From: Xestospongia bergquistia
Taxonomy: Eukaryota > Porifera > Demospongiae > Haplosclerida > Petrosiidae
Direction of reading: 5' to 3'
Length of the DNA stretch: 64,000 nucleotides
NCBI GenBank assembly: GCA_963965975.1
Contig: OZ014411.1
Span: forward strand, 13,160,501-13,224,500
Made by a program: the position numbers and the translations under genes. Below the pieces are notes generated by a model. The model made no database searches, had not been told where the DNA came from, and saw only the letters and a program-made list of their open reading frames with translations. Shown one piece after another: positions 1 to 10,348 of this stretch (positions within the stretch are counted from its first letter, which is position 1; each line of letters opens with the position of its first letter).

Positions 1-97
1 TGCATGTCTGCAATTTAAGTCAATACCTCACGATGAGATGGTCTCTACATTGAAGTCACGCCACCTTTGCATGAATTGTCTCTGACCAGGGCATTTT

Positions 98-520
98 GTG
101 AAGGAGTGCACGTCTCTGCATCGATGCAGGAAATGTCAGAAGCCACATCATACCTTGTTACACTTGGAACACAAGGATAATGCATCAACTTCCACTGGTA
201 CCACTAGTACTTCTAAATCTGTTGTGTCGAATACTGCCGCTGGGCTTTCTTCCAAATCGTTGCTCATGACCTGTCGTGTTTTGGTTGATGCTCCAGATGG
301 TTTCTCTGTGGAAGCTAAAGCCATTCTTGACTCTGCCTCGTCAGTCTCCTTTGTATCGGAGTGTTTGTCTCAAAGCCTGCGTCTTCCACGCTCCTGACAA
401 GGTGTGCAAATCTCAGACATCGCTGGTCTCTCTCACAACTCTCCTCACCAAGCCGTCGCTAGTCTCACTATATCTGCTGTTCAGTTTCCTTCGAAGAAAT
501 TCAAGGTGACAGCTGTTGTT
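98..520 (+). pseudogene. BEL/Pao Gag zinc knuckle and protease fragment
   Basis: The open stretch 98-397 begins with a Cys/His-rich knuckle (CTSLHRCRKCQKPHHTLLH). After a Ser/Thr-rich linker comes a retropepsin-like motif, AILDSASSVSFVSE, where D-S-A-S replaces the usual D-S/T-G around the catalytic Asp. A TGA at 395-397 ends the frame. The reading continues in another frame from about 404, where QISDIAGLSHNSPHQ resembles the following part of BEL proteases. The fragment is a frameshifted relic and not a functional protein. Confidence 0.7.
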
Positions 521-639
521 GTACCTCGTGTGACGTGTGACCTGTCACTTCACTCCATTTCTTTTGATTTGATGTGGAGAGATTTGAAGGGCATTCCCCT
601 TAGCAGACCCAGACTTTGGTCTCCCCAGAAGAACAGACA

Positions 640-776
640 TACTTTTGGGAGTTGACATCTTTGTTGAAGTTCCAAGTGTAACAAGGTATGATGTCGCTTC
701 TGGCATTTCTTGCATCGATGCAGAGACGTGCACTCCTTCACAAAATGCCCTGGTCAGAGACAAGTCATGCAAAGGC
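640..776 (-). repeat. Inverted second copy of the BEL zinc-knuckle segment
   Basis: Read on the minus strand, about 660-776 repeats 63-170 with few mismatches and encodes the same CTSLHRC.KCQK.HHTLLHLE knuckle. Similarity becomes weaker down to about 640. The two arms face each other about 490 bp apart inside one retrotransposon, so an internal inversion or inverted duplication happened after insertion or during reverse transcription. Confidence 0.8.
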
Positions 777-911
777 CGGTAGACTGGTGCTCCTGGCTCT
801 CAGTCTGCCTTCAAGACAGAGTTTGGTTGGGTCCTCGCTGAAAAGCTCAATGTCTATGCCTCAAGTCACTCCATTGCCTCTCATCATTTTTCCGTCGCCA
901 CTGGAGATGAT

Positions 912-1760
912 TTGTTGCGAATGTTCTGGGAGATAAAGGAATGTCCAAAGGATCTATCCTATCTCACTCCAGAAGAGCAATTAGTTGTGCAACACTTCAA
1001 AGACAATCACTCACGATCAGAAGATGGTTGTTTCATTGTTCCTCTGCCCAAGAAAGCACATGCTAAGTCATTGGGTGAATCCAGATCTCAGGCTGTGAGA
1101 AGATTCCTCTCATTAGAGCGATCTCTAAATGCCAAGGAGCAGTTTGATGAGTTTGATTCTGTGATGAATGAGTACTTTGAGAAGGGGCATGCTGAACTAG
1201 TTCCCTTGGATGATCTGGAGAAGTCTTTACAAGATGTTTTCTATCTTTCCATGCATACAGTAAAAAGGGAGTCAAGCACAACCACATAGATCAGAGATAT
1301 GTTTGATGCTTCAGCCAAGTCTTCTACTGGAGTCTCCCTAAATGATATATTGTTGGTTGGACCTACCATTCACCCACCTCTCCTTGATGTACTACTTCGT
1401 TTTCGTTTACACCGTGTGGCTCTTGTTGCTGATGTCAGTCACATGTAACGTGCCATTGAACTCACTAAATCCGATAGAGATCTACATCAGTTTGTTTGGA
1501 GGAAGAATCCCAAGGATCCTCTACTTGACTACCGCATGACCCGAGTCACCTTTGGTGTCTCCGCCTTCTCATTCGCTGCCAACATTTTGGTCAAACTGAA
1601 CACCCTTGATTTCGCCATGGCCGTTGATGTAGTAAACAGAGCTTTCTATGTAGATGATGGATTGACTGGTGCTGATTCCACAGAAGAAGCAATCAAGTTA
1701 CAAAGGCAACTACAAGACCTATTCTCTCATGGTGGCTTCTTGTTGCGTAAGTGGAATTGA
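912..1760 (+). pseudogene. BEL/Pao reverse transcriptase fragment
   Basis: The open stretch 912-1289 gives the N-terminal region typical of BEL/Pao pol (EEQLVVQHFKDNH, GCFIVPLPKK). After a frame-broken section, 1536-1760 gives the palm with FGVSAFSFAAN and FYVDDGLTGAD; the YVDD catalytic codons are at 1647-1658. The section 1290-1535 shows QRYVRCFSQV-like and LLRFRLHRVALVADV-like pieces only after frame changes. At least two frameshifts plus stops make it inactive. Confidence 0.75.
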
Positions 1761-1815
1761 AATGACCAGGTGTTTTTTGTAGCACATATCTCCTGAGCTA
1801 CAAGACTCCCAGTCG

Positions 1816-2740
1816 ATGTATACAATTCCCGAGTTGTACATAGAATATGTTAAAACACTTGGAATAGAGTGGAATGCAAACCTAGACCATTTCCGTCTGA
1901 CTGTTGCTAAGCCACCTTCTACTCGTCCTATTATTAAATGCATATTGGCATCTGACATCACCAAAACCTTTGATGTCCTGTGGTTGTTTTCTCCTTCCGT
2001 CATCAAGATTAAGATCTTATTGCAATAGCTATGGGAGCTGAAAATCTGTTGGGATGACCCAGTACCCGACTCAGTTCATGATATCTGGTCTCGATGGAGA
2101 TCTGAACTCAACCTCCTCTCTACAAAATACATCCCTCAATGCTACTTCTCCAAGGAAGCTCACATTATCTCCATGAAACTCCATAGCTTTCGTGATGCAT
2201 CGGAGCAAGCATATGCAGCTGTCATTTATATGCGTATGATGGACCTGGATAGAGGAATACAGGTTTCATTAGTGACCTCTAGACCAAGGTGGCCCCCATC
2301 AAGCGATTAACCATCCCTTGTCTGGAGTTATGTGGAGCATACCTTTTAGTTCAGCTACTTCATCATGTCCAGCTGGTTTTCAATTTGTTGCTCGTTAAAT
2401 ATATGCCTGGACTGACAGCACTATTGTTCTCAGCTGGCTAATTGGAAACCCCAGATAGTTTAACACTTACGTTGCCAACTGAGTCTCTTACATAGTGGAG
2501 TTGACAGCAACCGATCATTGGAACCATGTCCATGGAACCGACAACCCGGCTGACTGTGCATCAAGAGGTCTGTTTCCAGTAGAGCTGTTGGAACACCAGT
2601 TATGGTGGAATGGTCCCAATTGGTTGACCCAGTCACCCACAGCTTGACCTCATCAGTCAGACCTCCCTCATATTGAGACAACAGAGGAAAGGGTATGTAT
2701 ACTCCACACAGTAACTCAGAACAAGGTGCCAATCATTCCT
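1816..2740 (+). pseudogene. BEL/Pao RT thumb and RNase H-like region
   Basis: 1840-2030 encodes a KTLGIEWN stretch followed by SDITKTFDVL and IKIKILLQ, typical of the BEL RT-RNase H connection. Further pieces follow in shifting frames: HSFRDASEQAYAAVIYMR (about 2190-2235), an IKRLTIP.LELCGA piece (about 2297-2340) and a TDNPADCASRG-like piece near 2540-2570. These match the BEL RNase H region. Stops and frameshifts occur throughout. Confidence 0.65.
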
Positions 2741-2959
2741 GTTGATCATTACTCCAGTTATACCAAGTTGAAATGTGTCACAGCTTGGATCCTTCATTTT
2801 GTCAATAATTGTCTTACCAACAAGAATGGTTGTTCTCTCCAGTCGTCTTCATCTCTGACTACTTAGGAGCTACACACAGCTGAAACCTATTGGATATCCA
2901 TTGCTCAAGAAGATTGTTTTCCTGAGGAAATTGAGACTATTAAGGAAAGTAAAATCCTA

Positions 2960-4218
2960 CGTAGCTCTAGTCCTTTGCTGACCCTACACCCAATCTTTGA
3001 CTCATCTGGCATTCTACGTGTGGGTGGCAGACACTGCTTCAAGGTGTCATATTCAAGTCAGCATCCTGTCATCCTATCTGGAAAACATCCTGTAACTAAG
3101 CTGATCATTCATTTTTAACACCTTCGCTTACTTCATGCTGGTTCTACATTACTAGCCAGTTCTTTGAATCACCATTTCTACATCCTCGGAGGACGTAAAG
3201 CAATTCGATCAATCACCTGCAGTTGTGTCATTTGTCAACGTACCTCAGCAAAGCCTCAACATCAGATGCTAGGTCAATTACCTATTGAGTGTCTCACTCC
3301 TGATCTCGTTTTTGACAAGGTTGGCATGGACTATGCTGGTCCTTTCTACATCAAATATGGACATGTGAGGAAACCTACTGTAGTTAAAACCTATGCCAGT
3401 GTTTTTTTTTCACTTTCAGTGAAAGCTGTGCATTTAGAACTGGTGTCAGAATTAACAACTGAAGCCTTCCTAGCCTGTCTAAGGCGCTTCATATCTCGAC
3501 GGGGAAGCCATCTCTTATATGGAGTGACCACGGTACAAATTTTGTGGGCGCAGCTTGGGAGATCAAAGAACTTATTGCACTTCCGAAAACCAGAGGTCGC
3601 AAGATGCTATCTCTGAGTTTTGTTCAACACAAAATATACAGTGGAAGTTCATTCCTGAACACGCTTCTCATTTTGGTGGCCTTTGGAGGCAGCAGTGAAA
3701 AGTATGAAAACGTATTTGAGATGTGTAATTGGTAGTGTGAAGCTGACATTTGAAGAGTTTACTACGGTTCTCGCTCAAGTGGAATCATGTCTCAACAGTA
3801 GACTTCTCATCTCTCTCCCAATTGATGATGATGGAAAAGGAGCTCTCACTCCTGGGCACTTTCTCATCGGCAGACCATTGGAAGCTCTGCCTGATCCCTC
3901 ATTCTCATACCGTTCCCTCATTCTCCTTCGTCGCTGGCACCTATGTCAAGCACTTGTACGTCATTTCTGGCAACGTTGGTTGTCTGAGTAAATCACTAGT
4001 CTGAAATGATATACAAAATGGCACTATCCATCAAGAAATACATTGTGATTTTGCAACAGGATAATTTAATTCCCTCGAAATGGCCACTTGCCAGAGTGAT
4101 TAAGATTCATGCAGGCAAAGATGATCTCGTTCGAGTAGTCACTGTGAAGATGAACTCAGGAATCTACAAGAGACCAATCTCTAAAATAGCCATGTTGTTG
4201 CTATTTCAAGATGATTAA
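2960..4218 (+). pseudogene. BEL/Pao integrase and C-terminal domain
   Basis: A degenerate HHCC-like zinc region (around 3000-3240, with RKAIRSITCSCVICQR) is followed by the integrase core: FDKVGMDYAGPFYIKYG supplies the first catalytic Asp, and KAVHLELVSELTTEAFLACL the next strand and helix. Frames shift near 3520-3600 and again near 3680. The tail 3683-3991 (SCLNSRLL, LTPGHFLIGRPL) and 4006-4218 (WPLARVIKIHAGKD, RPISKIAML) is the domain usually annotated DUF5641. No intact reading frame spans the core. Confidence 0.8.
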
Positions 4219-4267
4219 TTATGACTATTTATTGTTGTTAAAGACCATCCAGTCTTGACCGGCGGTA

Positions 4268-4412
4268 TGTTAATGATCATTATATTTTGTTTATGTATTA
4301 TCGTTCATCTCATGTTTGACCATCATTTATACTAATTATCATTTTCTTAATTAATTGATCTCGTATAATTGGAAACATACACTTTTGAAAAGAAAGTTTT
4401 TGTTGAATGTCA
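4268..4412 (+). repeat. Possible 3' LTR of the BEL element
   Basis: After the pol stop, a CCGGCGGTA stretch precedes TGTTAATG (start 4268), and a TG...CA interval can be drawn to 4412. BEL LTRs commonly start just after such a GGCGG-type tract. No partner LTR lies in the window and no target duplication can be tested, so both ends are tentative. Confidence 0.3.
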
Positions 4413-4633
4413 ATTTTTGTGTCTTGTTCCATCTGGGAGAACTCAACAGTTATGTTTCATAAAGTCAATAGTATTGATAGAAATATCTTTATATTCACAA
4501 TTAAATGCTCCACACATACTACCTTGTTTAAATTATATATAATATTGAAACTATTATTATATTTCTATGATTTAGTAATAGATACAAGTTACATTTAATT
4601 GTCCTCTATTGTTAATGTAGTGTTGTATTATAG

Positions 4634-5828
4634 TAGAGAGAATTACAATGATTTTTATTGTGAATAATTTAGTGGACGCCTATCTCAGAGCTAATCCAGG
4701 TATGGGAATTTCATGTCTAATGTGCAACACATTTAAGTTTATAATTATAGACAAAAAAGACCTGATGATGACCTCAAAGAATTAGATGCTAAGAACAAGA
4801 TCACTAAAAAGATATGGTAAATTAATCACTTTTATTAACACAACTAAACAAAGCACCACAAGATACATTACATTACAATACATAATATGTACTTAGTTGT
4901 TTCCTAAGAAGAAATGTGTAAACTCTCTCTCTTCTCTCTCTCTCTCTCATATTTTTCTTTCCAGTTCTTCACCGTCTTATCCTGGTCCAATCCATATTAC
5001 ATCACATCCATTGTAAGTAATGCACATCAACAAATTAGAAATGTTTACAGAATTAACGCTATCTAGAAACAATTGCTACTCTATATATTTGAACACTTTG
5101 ATTTGGTTAACTACAATATAGTACTATATTACTCCAATAATTATATTCTCATTAATATATTATATAGTTTCTATTGAGCTCTATTATCCAATCAAACTAA
5201 GTACAATAGTTGTTATTTTTATTTCTAACTTTTCGTTTTCTTAGTCCAATTCCTGCTCCACCCTCACAATGTCGTCAATGTCCCAGTTATGTTGATGTCT
5301 TTACTAGTCATTCCACTCATCCAACTCCATCCCCTTATACCTGTACTATTACCAGTAATAATGTATTGTGTTTATATTGTCTACAACCAATGCCTGACAG
5401 AGGATCTGATAGTGACATCACTATACCACCTCAAAAATGTATGTATGACCATATTGTTCACTTCCTTTTTCACTTTGTAGTTGATGTATGTAGTAAAGCT
5501 TATTGTCACATGTACTGGGGCTGTAGAAAACTAGGATGTAGAGGTTGTCTTGATTTATTTAAAGGTATAGTTTGATTACTTAATTAAAGAGGATCCATTA
5601 TATTAATTAATGTCTACATTAGATATTGATTTTGATAAAGCTATATTGGGTAATTTAATTTGCGACAATGTTTATGAATCAAGAGTTTTAAAAGTACATA
5701 TAATGTTTTGTATTATGTATTATATTTAGACATATTGTTAGGATTATATGAGACTAAAGAGTATAACATTAAAAGATTTGTTAGAATCTTGTTTAGAGAA
5801 ATTAAATGATGGAACATATCAAGTGTAA
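4634..5828 (+). CDS. CHFR: CHFR-like E3 ubiquitin ligase, 3' exons (partial)
   Basis: CHFR is a nuclear FHA-RING ubiquitin ligase of the mitotic stress checkpoint. Seven GT-AG exons can be drawn: 4634-4699, 4751-4816, 4965-5012, 5245-5438, 5481-5564, 5623-5693, 5742-5828. They encode the post-RING helix (NNLVDAYLRANP), LDAKNKIT, then the Cys-rich region (CRQCPSY, CLQPMPDRG, YCHMYWGCRKLGCRGC) and the following helical part (NVYESRVLK, LKDLLESCLEKLNDG), all collinear with vertebrate CHFR from memory. FHA and RING exons would lie upstream, beyond the BEL insertion. Oddities: the A-run at 4753-4758 is one base short for the frame; one Cys of the PQQC motif is Phe at the exon 4/5 junction; the last exon stops at 5828, before the PAR-binding zinc finger. 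It may be a decaying copy or contain sequence errors. Confidence 0.75.
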
Positions 5829-6875
5829 AAAATGTTATCATAATTATAGTTGAACTTATATAGGCAGCTTTCTTAATCTATCTATACCTGACCATTTGAA
5901 TATCATAAAACTTGTAATAACAATTTGGGCTACTGTTAACAAAAGTTACAATAAGAAGTTCAAAGTTCTGTGCTCCATTACCCATTATATGAGCAGTTAT
6001 ATCTAATAAAGAGGAAAAAACCTTATTCAATATGCACTTTTCAAATAGTTTTAAAAAAGAATGATATAGGAGATGTAAACAAAGTAATGAGTCCTTGCCT
6101 GTTAACAGTGTTATGAATAATTAATTAGTAATATCTGGTGGGTGGAGCTAATTATTGTTGTGGTTTGCTCTAATAAATAGGAAAAAACTTTATTCAATAT
6201 GTTCAAGTTTATCTAATTTATTTACTGACCTATATAATAGATCTTGTCCATTCAAAATAAAACAGTAAAGTAACCATGAATGGTGGGAAATTATTGCTAT
6301 TTACATGTAGTTCTATCTTCTTCTCTCAAGGGGATGACCTCACTAGACTAGTTCTGCAAAGCAGAATACATCTGTAGCAACTACTGGTAATGCTGGTTTT
6401 CAGAAACTGATATATAGGTATAGTTATATTGGTGTCTGTTGCTATTTTAATATTCTTATCAACTATACATGTACATGGATGTCTCAATACATGTAGTTAA
6501 TATATATGTCTTGTACTTCTCTCATTATGTGAGTGGGCAGTTATAGTTTTTCAAGATCTGGTCACATGATCTGGCTGTGTCCATTTCTGTAGGGATCAAA
6601 TGTTTTTAAACTAATTTAGAATGAGTTTCTGCACAATGGGAGGGGCACTCAAATGATTAGAAGGAAAATTAAAACAATATGAAAGTGAAAAGGAACTGTT
6701 AGAAGTCGTAAGTTTGGTGGGTGTGGTTAAAACCTTAATCCATTTCATCATTTGTTATGTTCTACTATGAATCCATTTAACAAATCATACATCCCTTCAA
6801 CATACATTACATCCATTTAGCAACTATACATCCATTCAACATTACATTTGTCCATTTAGCTGTCATCTGACTCAG
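5829..6875. other. Gene-poor AT-rich interval
   Basis: I see no coding exon here. A search by eye for the missing CHFR C-terminal zinc finger (the YWGRNC-type motif) found nothing. The interval holds only short A/T-rich unique sequence, including two similar 'rGAGGAAAAAaCyTTATTCAATATG' type stretches near 6010 and 6180. Confidence 0.4.
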
Positions 6876-7053
6876 GCTTATGACGAGACTTACAGAACTA
6901 AAAGAGACAACAGAAAAATTATATTCTGTTCTAGAGGTTAAAGACTCAGTCCTGGGCACCAAGGAATAAAAACTTGTAGAATGTAAAGATAATATCACAG
7001 CACTAGAGAACCAGTTAGTAAAGTATGCTACCATGAATAATGACCAACATAAG
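6876..7053 (+). pseudogene. Coiled-coil exon relic
   Basis: Bounded by a CTGACTCAG acceptor and an AAG|GTAAGTG donor, this stretch reads as a heptad-rich helix (TRLTELKETTEKLYSVLEV, then NITALENQLVKYA) interrupted by one TAA. The helical pattern on both sides of the stop suggests a once-coding exon of a coiled-coil protein. A similar coiled-coil relic lies on the other strand at 32091-32274. The parent gene is not recognised. Confidence 0.4.
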
Positions 7054-7296
7054 GTAAGTGTGTTGCTAGTAATAATTCATTCCTGTGTTTCATTCTGGTT
7101 CCATAAATTTCATTATTTGATTCTCATGGTTCAGAATTATCATTCTAATCTTTTCAGGTTATTTTTTCTATCTCATATACATCACAAACACATCACTATA
7201 CTAAATTAGAGGAATTATATCAAAATACTGTAGACTTCTCTAAGAAATAATAAAGAATTTCAAGAGAAACTGTCTACATTTGAAACAAACCTCAAT

Positions 7297-7690
7297 AGGT
7301 ATATATACATATACATATAATATGGTAATAAAGGTATGGAAGCTACCCTCAATATGTACATGTACTTGTACATGTAATATCGTAGTAATGGTATGGGACT
7401 ATCCTCAATAGATATACCTATATATGTAATCTGGTAATGATAGTATACAAGCTATCCTCAATAGGTGTACATGTACATGTATATGTAATACGGTATGGAA
7501 AGTAACCTCAGTAGGTGCACATGTACATTTAATATGGTAATAGTGGTGTGGAAGCTGCCCTCAATAGCTATCGAGGGTAACTTGCATACCATATTACATA
7601 TACATGTACCTATTGAGGGTAGCTTGCATATCAATATTACCATATATACATGTACATGTACCTAGGTACACGTACATGTACATGTCATTT
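7297..7690. repeat. Tandem ~60-bp repeat with an internal orientation flip
   Basis: About five direct units of roughly 60 bp share a GGTAATGGTATGGAAGCTA-like core, CCTCAATAGG and a run of ACATGTAC. From about 7565 onward the array runs in the opposite direction (CTATTGAGGGTAGCTTGCATA). The (ACATGT)n palindromic linkers would themselves fold. Confidence 0.75.
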
Positions 7691-7699
7691 ACTTATAAA

Positions 7700-7965
7700 G
7701 AAAGAAAGACAAATTGTATGTTTAATACAAGGATGAGCAGGTTTAAATGTAGCTAATTGTGTTCTGGTGTTAAATCTTATTTCCCTCTCTTTCATTCAGA
7801 TACCTCACTTGTACAGCAGAAAGAAGGCAACAGCTTCTGCTAAGGGTGGAAAAATCAGAATTCAAACGACTTCCATTTAATTGTTATAGGTAAGTACAAA
7901 ATACAGCTGGTGTGATAATATTGTGTCTAGTTTATCTCTTCAGCCATTTGAACATCGATAGCTGT
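7700..7965 (+). repeat. Dispersed direct repeat, copy 1
   Basis: This segment is repeated at 11492-11770. Shared blocks include GAAAGACAAATTGTA, ATACCTCACTTGTA, a GCTGCTAAGGGTG-type block and a donor-like GTAAGTAC followed by TGATAATATTGTGT. The conserved donor suggests an old exon plus its downstream intron was copied. Reading frames are broken in both copies and no product is recognised. Confidence 0.75.
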
Positions 7966-8220
7966 GTCCTTCATATCTATACTACTTTCATTAATTCATA
8001 ATATATACACACATACTACACAAATATTGTTATAGCAAAAGCTGCTAAACTGTTTAGTTTAGAAGTTTCTGATAGAATATTATACCTTTAATTGTATATA
8101 CACATTGCTTTAAAACTATATTTCTTTCTACTAATAACTTGTAGAATGTTATAAATACTTGTATATTTGAAGATTTTAATTAGTTGTTAATCATATCAAT
8201 TAAAAATCAATTAATGTTGA

Positions 8221-8250
8221 TCACGCGTGTAGTTGTTTCCCGCCAAATGT
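8221..8250. promoter_or_regulatory. Candidate E2F/MluI-box promoter element
   Basis: CACGCGTG (containing ACGCGT) lies 10 bp before TTTCCCGCC. TTTCCCGC is the E2F/DP consensus and ACGCGT is the MluI cell-cycle box. A short ORF start and a GTGAGT donor follow at 8288-8344, compatible with a small first exon. The same pair of motifs recurs at 9781-9845. Confidence 0.4.
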
Positions 8251-8340
8251 GTCACGAGCTAGTGTTGACTGGTTGTCAATTTGAAGCATGACGAGATTTC
8301 TTGATAATATAAAAGTACTCTATTTTGCATACTTTAATTA

Positions 8341-8430
8341 TAAGGTGAGTTATCTCTCCATCCATCCATCTCACATCTATTCTGCAGTTGTTACAAATAA
8401 CTCTCTTTCTCCCTCTATGTTCTCTACAAT
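8341..8430 (+). repeat. Direct repeat beginning at a splice donor, copy 1
   Basis: GGTGAGYTATCTCTCCATCC, then CAGTTGTTACA and CTATGTTCTCTAC, recurs at 9199-9285. In both places the repeat starts exactly at a GTGAG donor-like site. Confidence 0.65.
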
Positions 8431-8667
8431 TCGCCTCATCGTTGGATCATGTCATACTTCGTTGGATCAACTCATCTCATCGTTGGATAACCTCTCGTCA
8501 CTGGATCATCTTTTTATTTTAGTTATGTCATTTTTATCTCTTTGTTTTCATTTTTGGTTTTTTATCTGTTTTTCTTTTGTTCTCAAACTTTTTATTTTTT
8601 AATTTTTGTCAATTGATTTTTTGAATTTTTAAATAAATTTTTCCTCTCTCTTCGTTCCCACAGGACT

Positions 8668-8820
8668 CAACTGTTCTTCTCTGGTGTTCTTTGATGATTT
8701 TGACTGTTCTTCTTTGATTTCTTCTGATGATGTTCTTGACTGTTCTTCTCTGTGTCTTCTGATGTTCTTGACTGTTCTTCTCTGATGTTCTTGACTGTTC
8801 TTCTCTGACGTTCTCTGGAT
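8668..8820. repeat. Minisatellite, unit about 24-27 bp
   Basis: Repeated TTGACTGTTCTTCTCTGATG blocks with indels. The long minus-strand ORF across it (rich in EEQSRTSEKNSQEHQ) is produced by the repeat and is not treated as a gene. Confidence 0.75.
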
Positions 8821-8962
8821 GTAAAAGATGAGTCACTCTCCTGCCTGGTCTCTTCTGTCTTCCTTCAAGCCTTCTTTCCTCTTCTTTTTATTTTTTTAAA
8901 TTTTATTTTGGGCTATTCAGTCCATACATTATACACACATTCATACAATCCCTATTAATTAT

Positions 8963-9034
8963 CTCCTCCCTGCCGCCTGGCGGCCTAAAAAAATTTTTTT
9001 TAAATATCCTAGGCCGCCAGGTGGCGGGGAGGAG
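8963..9034. repeat. GC-rich inverted repeat (hairpin)
   Basis: Arms 8963-8987 and 9010-9034 (25 bp each, two mismatches that can wobble-pair) contain GCCGCCTGGCGGCCTA and its complement, with a 22-nt A/T loop. The arms are far more GC-rich than the surrounding sequence. Confidence 0.85.
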
Positions 9035-9198
9035 CTCTGATCTTCTAGGGTGCGTGTGTGTGCGCTGTATGTGTATGTGTTGATGGTCCCTTTTCACTTC
9101 CTCTGTCTCTCTTCACTCTCTATCCATTCATTGTTTTCACCAGTTCAGTTAATAACTACTTTTTGCTTTCCTTGCAGGAGCAGCACTGTTGAAGAAGG

Positions 9199-9285
9199 TG
9201 AGCTATCTCTCCATCCATTTCATTCACTCTTTAGCAATTCAGTTGTTACATCTCTCTCTCTTTCTTTCTCTATGTTCTCTACTTG
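9199..9285 (+). repeat. Direct repeat beginning at a splice donor, copy 2
   Basis: Second copy of the 8341-8430 repeat. Just upstream, a CTTTCCTTGCAG acceptor and a 20-bp stretch ending in AAG|GTGAG could be a very small exon (about 9178-9198). Confidence 0.6.
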
Positions 9286-9299
9286 TGGAGTGACTGGGC

Positions 9300-9780
9300 T
9301 CTTGGGGACTTTCAACTACTGAAACTGTCTTATTTTAAGTTATTTTTATTTTATTTCTTATTGTATTTTTTTAATGTTTTTTTAATAGTTTGTCGTATTA
9401 TTGTTTTTAATTTATTATATTGAACTTCTCAAAAAAACATTTTTCACTAAAATTTGTCAAAAGTCAATTATCTTAATTTCAGTTATATTTTAAAATTGAT
9501 TCTCTAATCAACAACTTAGAAATTTCAATTCTAGATTTATTATAACTTTGAAAACTAAATCAGTTTAGAATTCAATTTTTAACTTTACTAAACAACTACA
9601 ATAATACTGAATGAATTCTTATTAATTTTCTTACAACTATTGTATCATCATATTACTAATTCTTTTGATCATATTATCATTAATATTTTGTAACAAAAAG
9701 CTAAATTATTTAATTAATTTTTTAATAATTAATTAAAAACCTATTAAAAGTGTTTTGCTGTTCTTGTAAGTTTTTTGCTA
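9300..9780. other. Very AT-rich interval
   Basis: Long T runs and ATTAATT-type sequence. No exon, RNA gene or repeat element is supported. Confidence 0.5.
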
Positions 9781-9845
9781 AACGCGTGTGCTGCTGTTAT
9801 GTTTTCCCGCCATAATGTCATATTTTCCCGCCATATCACGCGTTT
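9781..9845. promoter_or_regulatory. Candidate cell-cycle promoter with two E2F sites between two MluI boxes
   Basis: ACGCGT at 9782-9787, TTTCCCGCC at 9803-9811, TTTCCCGCC at 9824-9832 and ACGCGT at 9838-9843 form a near-symmetric cluster inside AT-rich DNA. Both motifs are known cell-cycle elements. A short unstructured stretch and a candidate splice donor (CAG|GTAATT near 9969) follow downstream. The gene controlled is not identified. Confidence 0.5.
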
Positions 9846-9974
9846 GCTCTTCCTCGGTAGTCGTGTGCTGATGATCTAGTAATACATTCTCTCAAGACCT
9901 TCTTTGATTGTACTCTTCACCAATTGAAATTTTAATTTCTGTGTCAGCATTATTTTAAGTTTTTTTCAGGTAAT

Positions 9975-10348
9975 TATTTTTATTCTTGCTTTTGTCATTA
10001 AAATAAATGTTTATTTGCTATTTAACTTGTTTGTTGTATATTTACAAAGTTCAGTATTCTTACAAGATATCAACAAACTGGATGAGATCCATACAGATCG
10101 GAGAGACTGCATAATCACTGTCATCTTCAAACTCACAGATCTTCCTCTCTGTATATTAAGTGTTACTACTTGATGATATATACTAGTAGCAATAGATTAA
10201 CATATAATGCAATAACATGTCTAAATAACAAATATACAATTTTATTTATGGTAAATATAAAAATGTAAAGTTTGGCAATAAAACAGTTATAATTGGAATT
10301 GTATTAAATAATACATTTAAAGTATAGACAATGTTAGGTATTTTATGG
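9975..10348. other. Interval without supported genes
   Basis: A stretch around 10045-10160 is less AT-rich but has stops in all frames that I followed. Nothing else is supported. Confidence 0.35.

Larger units (their letters stand above)
1..4260 (+). mobile_element. Degenerate BEL/Pao LTR retrotransposon
   Basis: The fragments read in order as Gag zinc knuckle and aspartic protease (98-520), reverse transcriptase (912-1760), RNase H-like region (1816-2740), integrase with its C-terminal domain (2960-4218). This order and the sequence style (FYVDDGLTGAD in RT; the long RT-RNase H linker; the late DUF5641-like tail) match the BEL/Pao family. Every domain is broken by stops and frame changes, so the copy is dead. 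No 5' LTR is seen because the window starts inside the element. It lies immediately upstream of CHFR-like exons in the same orientation, so it probably sits in an intron of that gene. Confidence 0.85.

Noticed and set aside
5439..5480. Read-through of the short CHFR intron as coding sequence, and an alternative donor at 5443
   Set aside because: The read-through inserts a non-homologous segment into the Cys-rich region, and the alternative donor brings a stop directly after the junction.
8609..8836. 75-residue minus-strand ORF rich in Glu, Arg and Gln
   Set aside because: It is produced by the minisatellite at 8668-8820.
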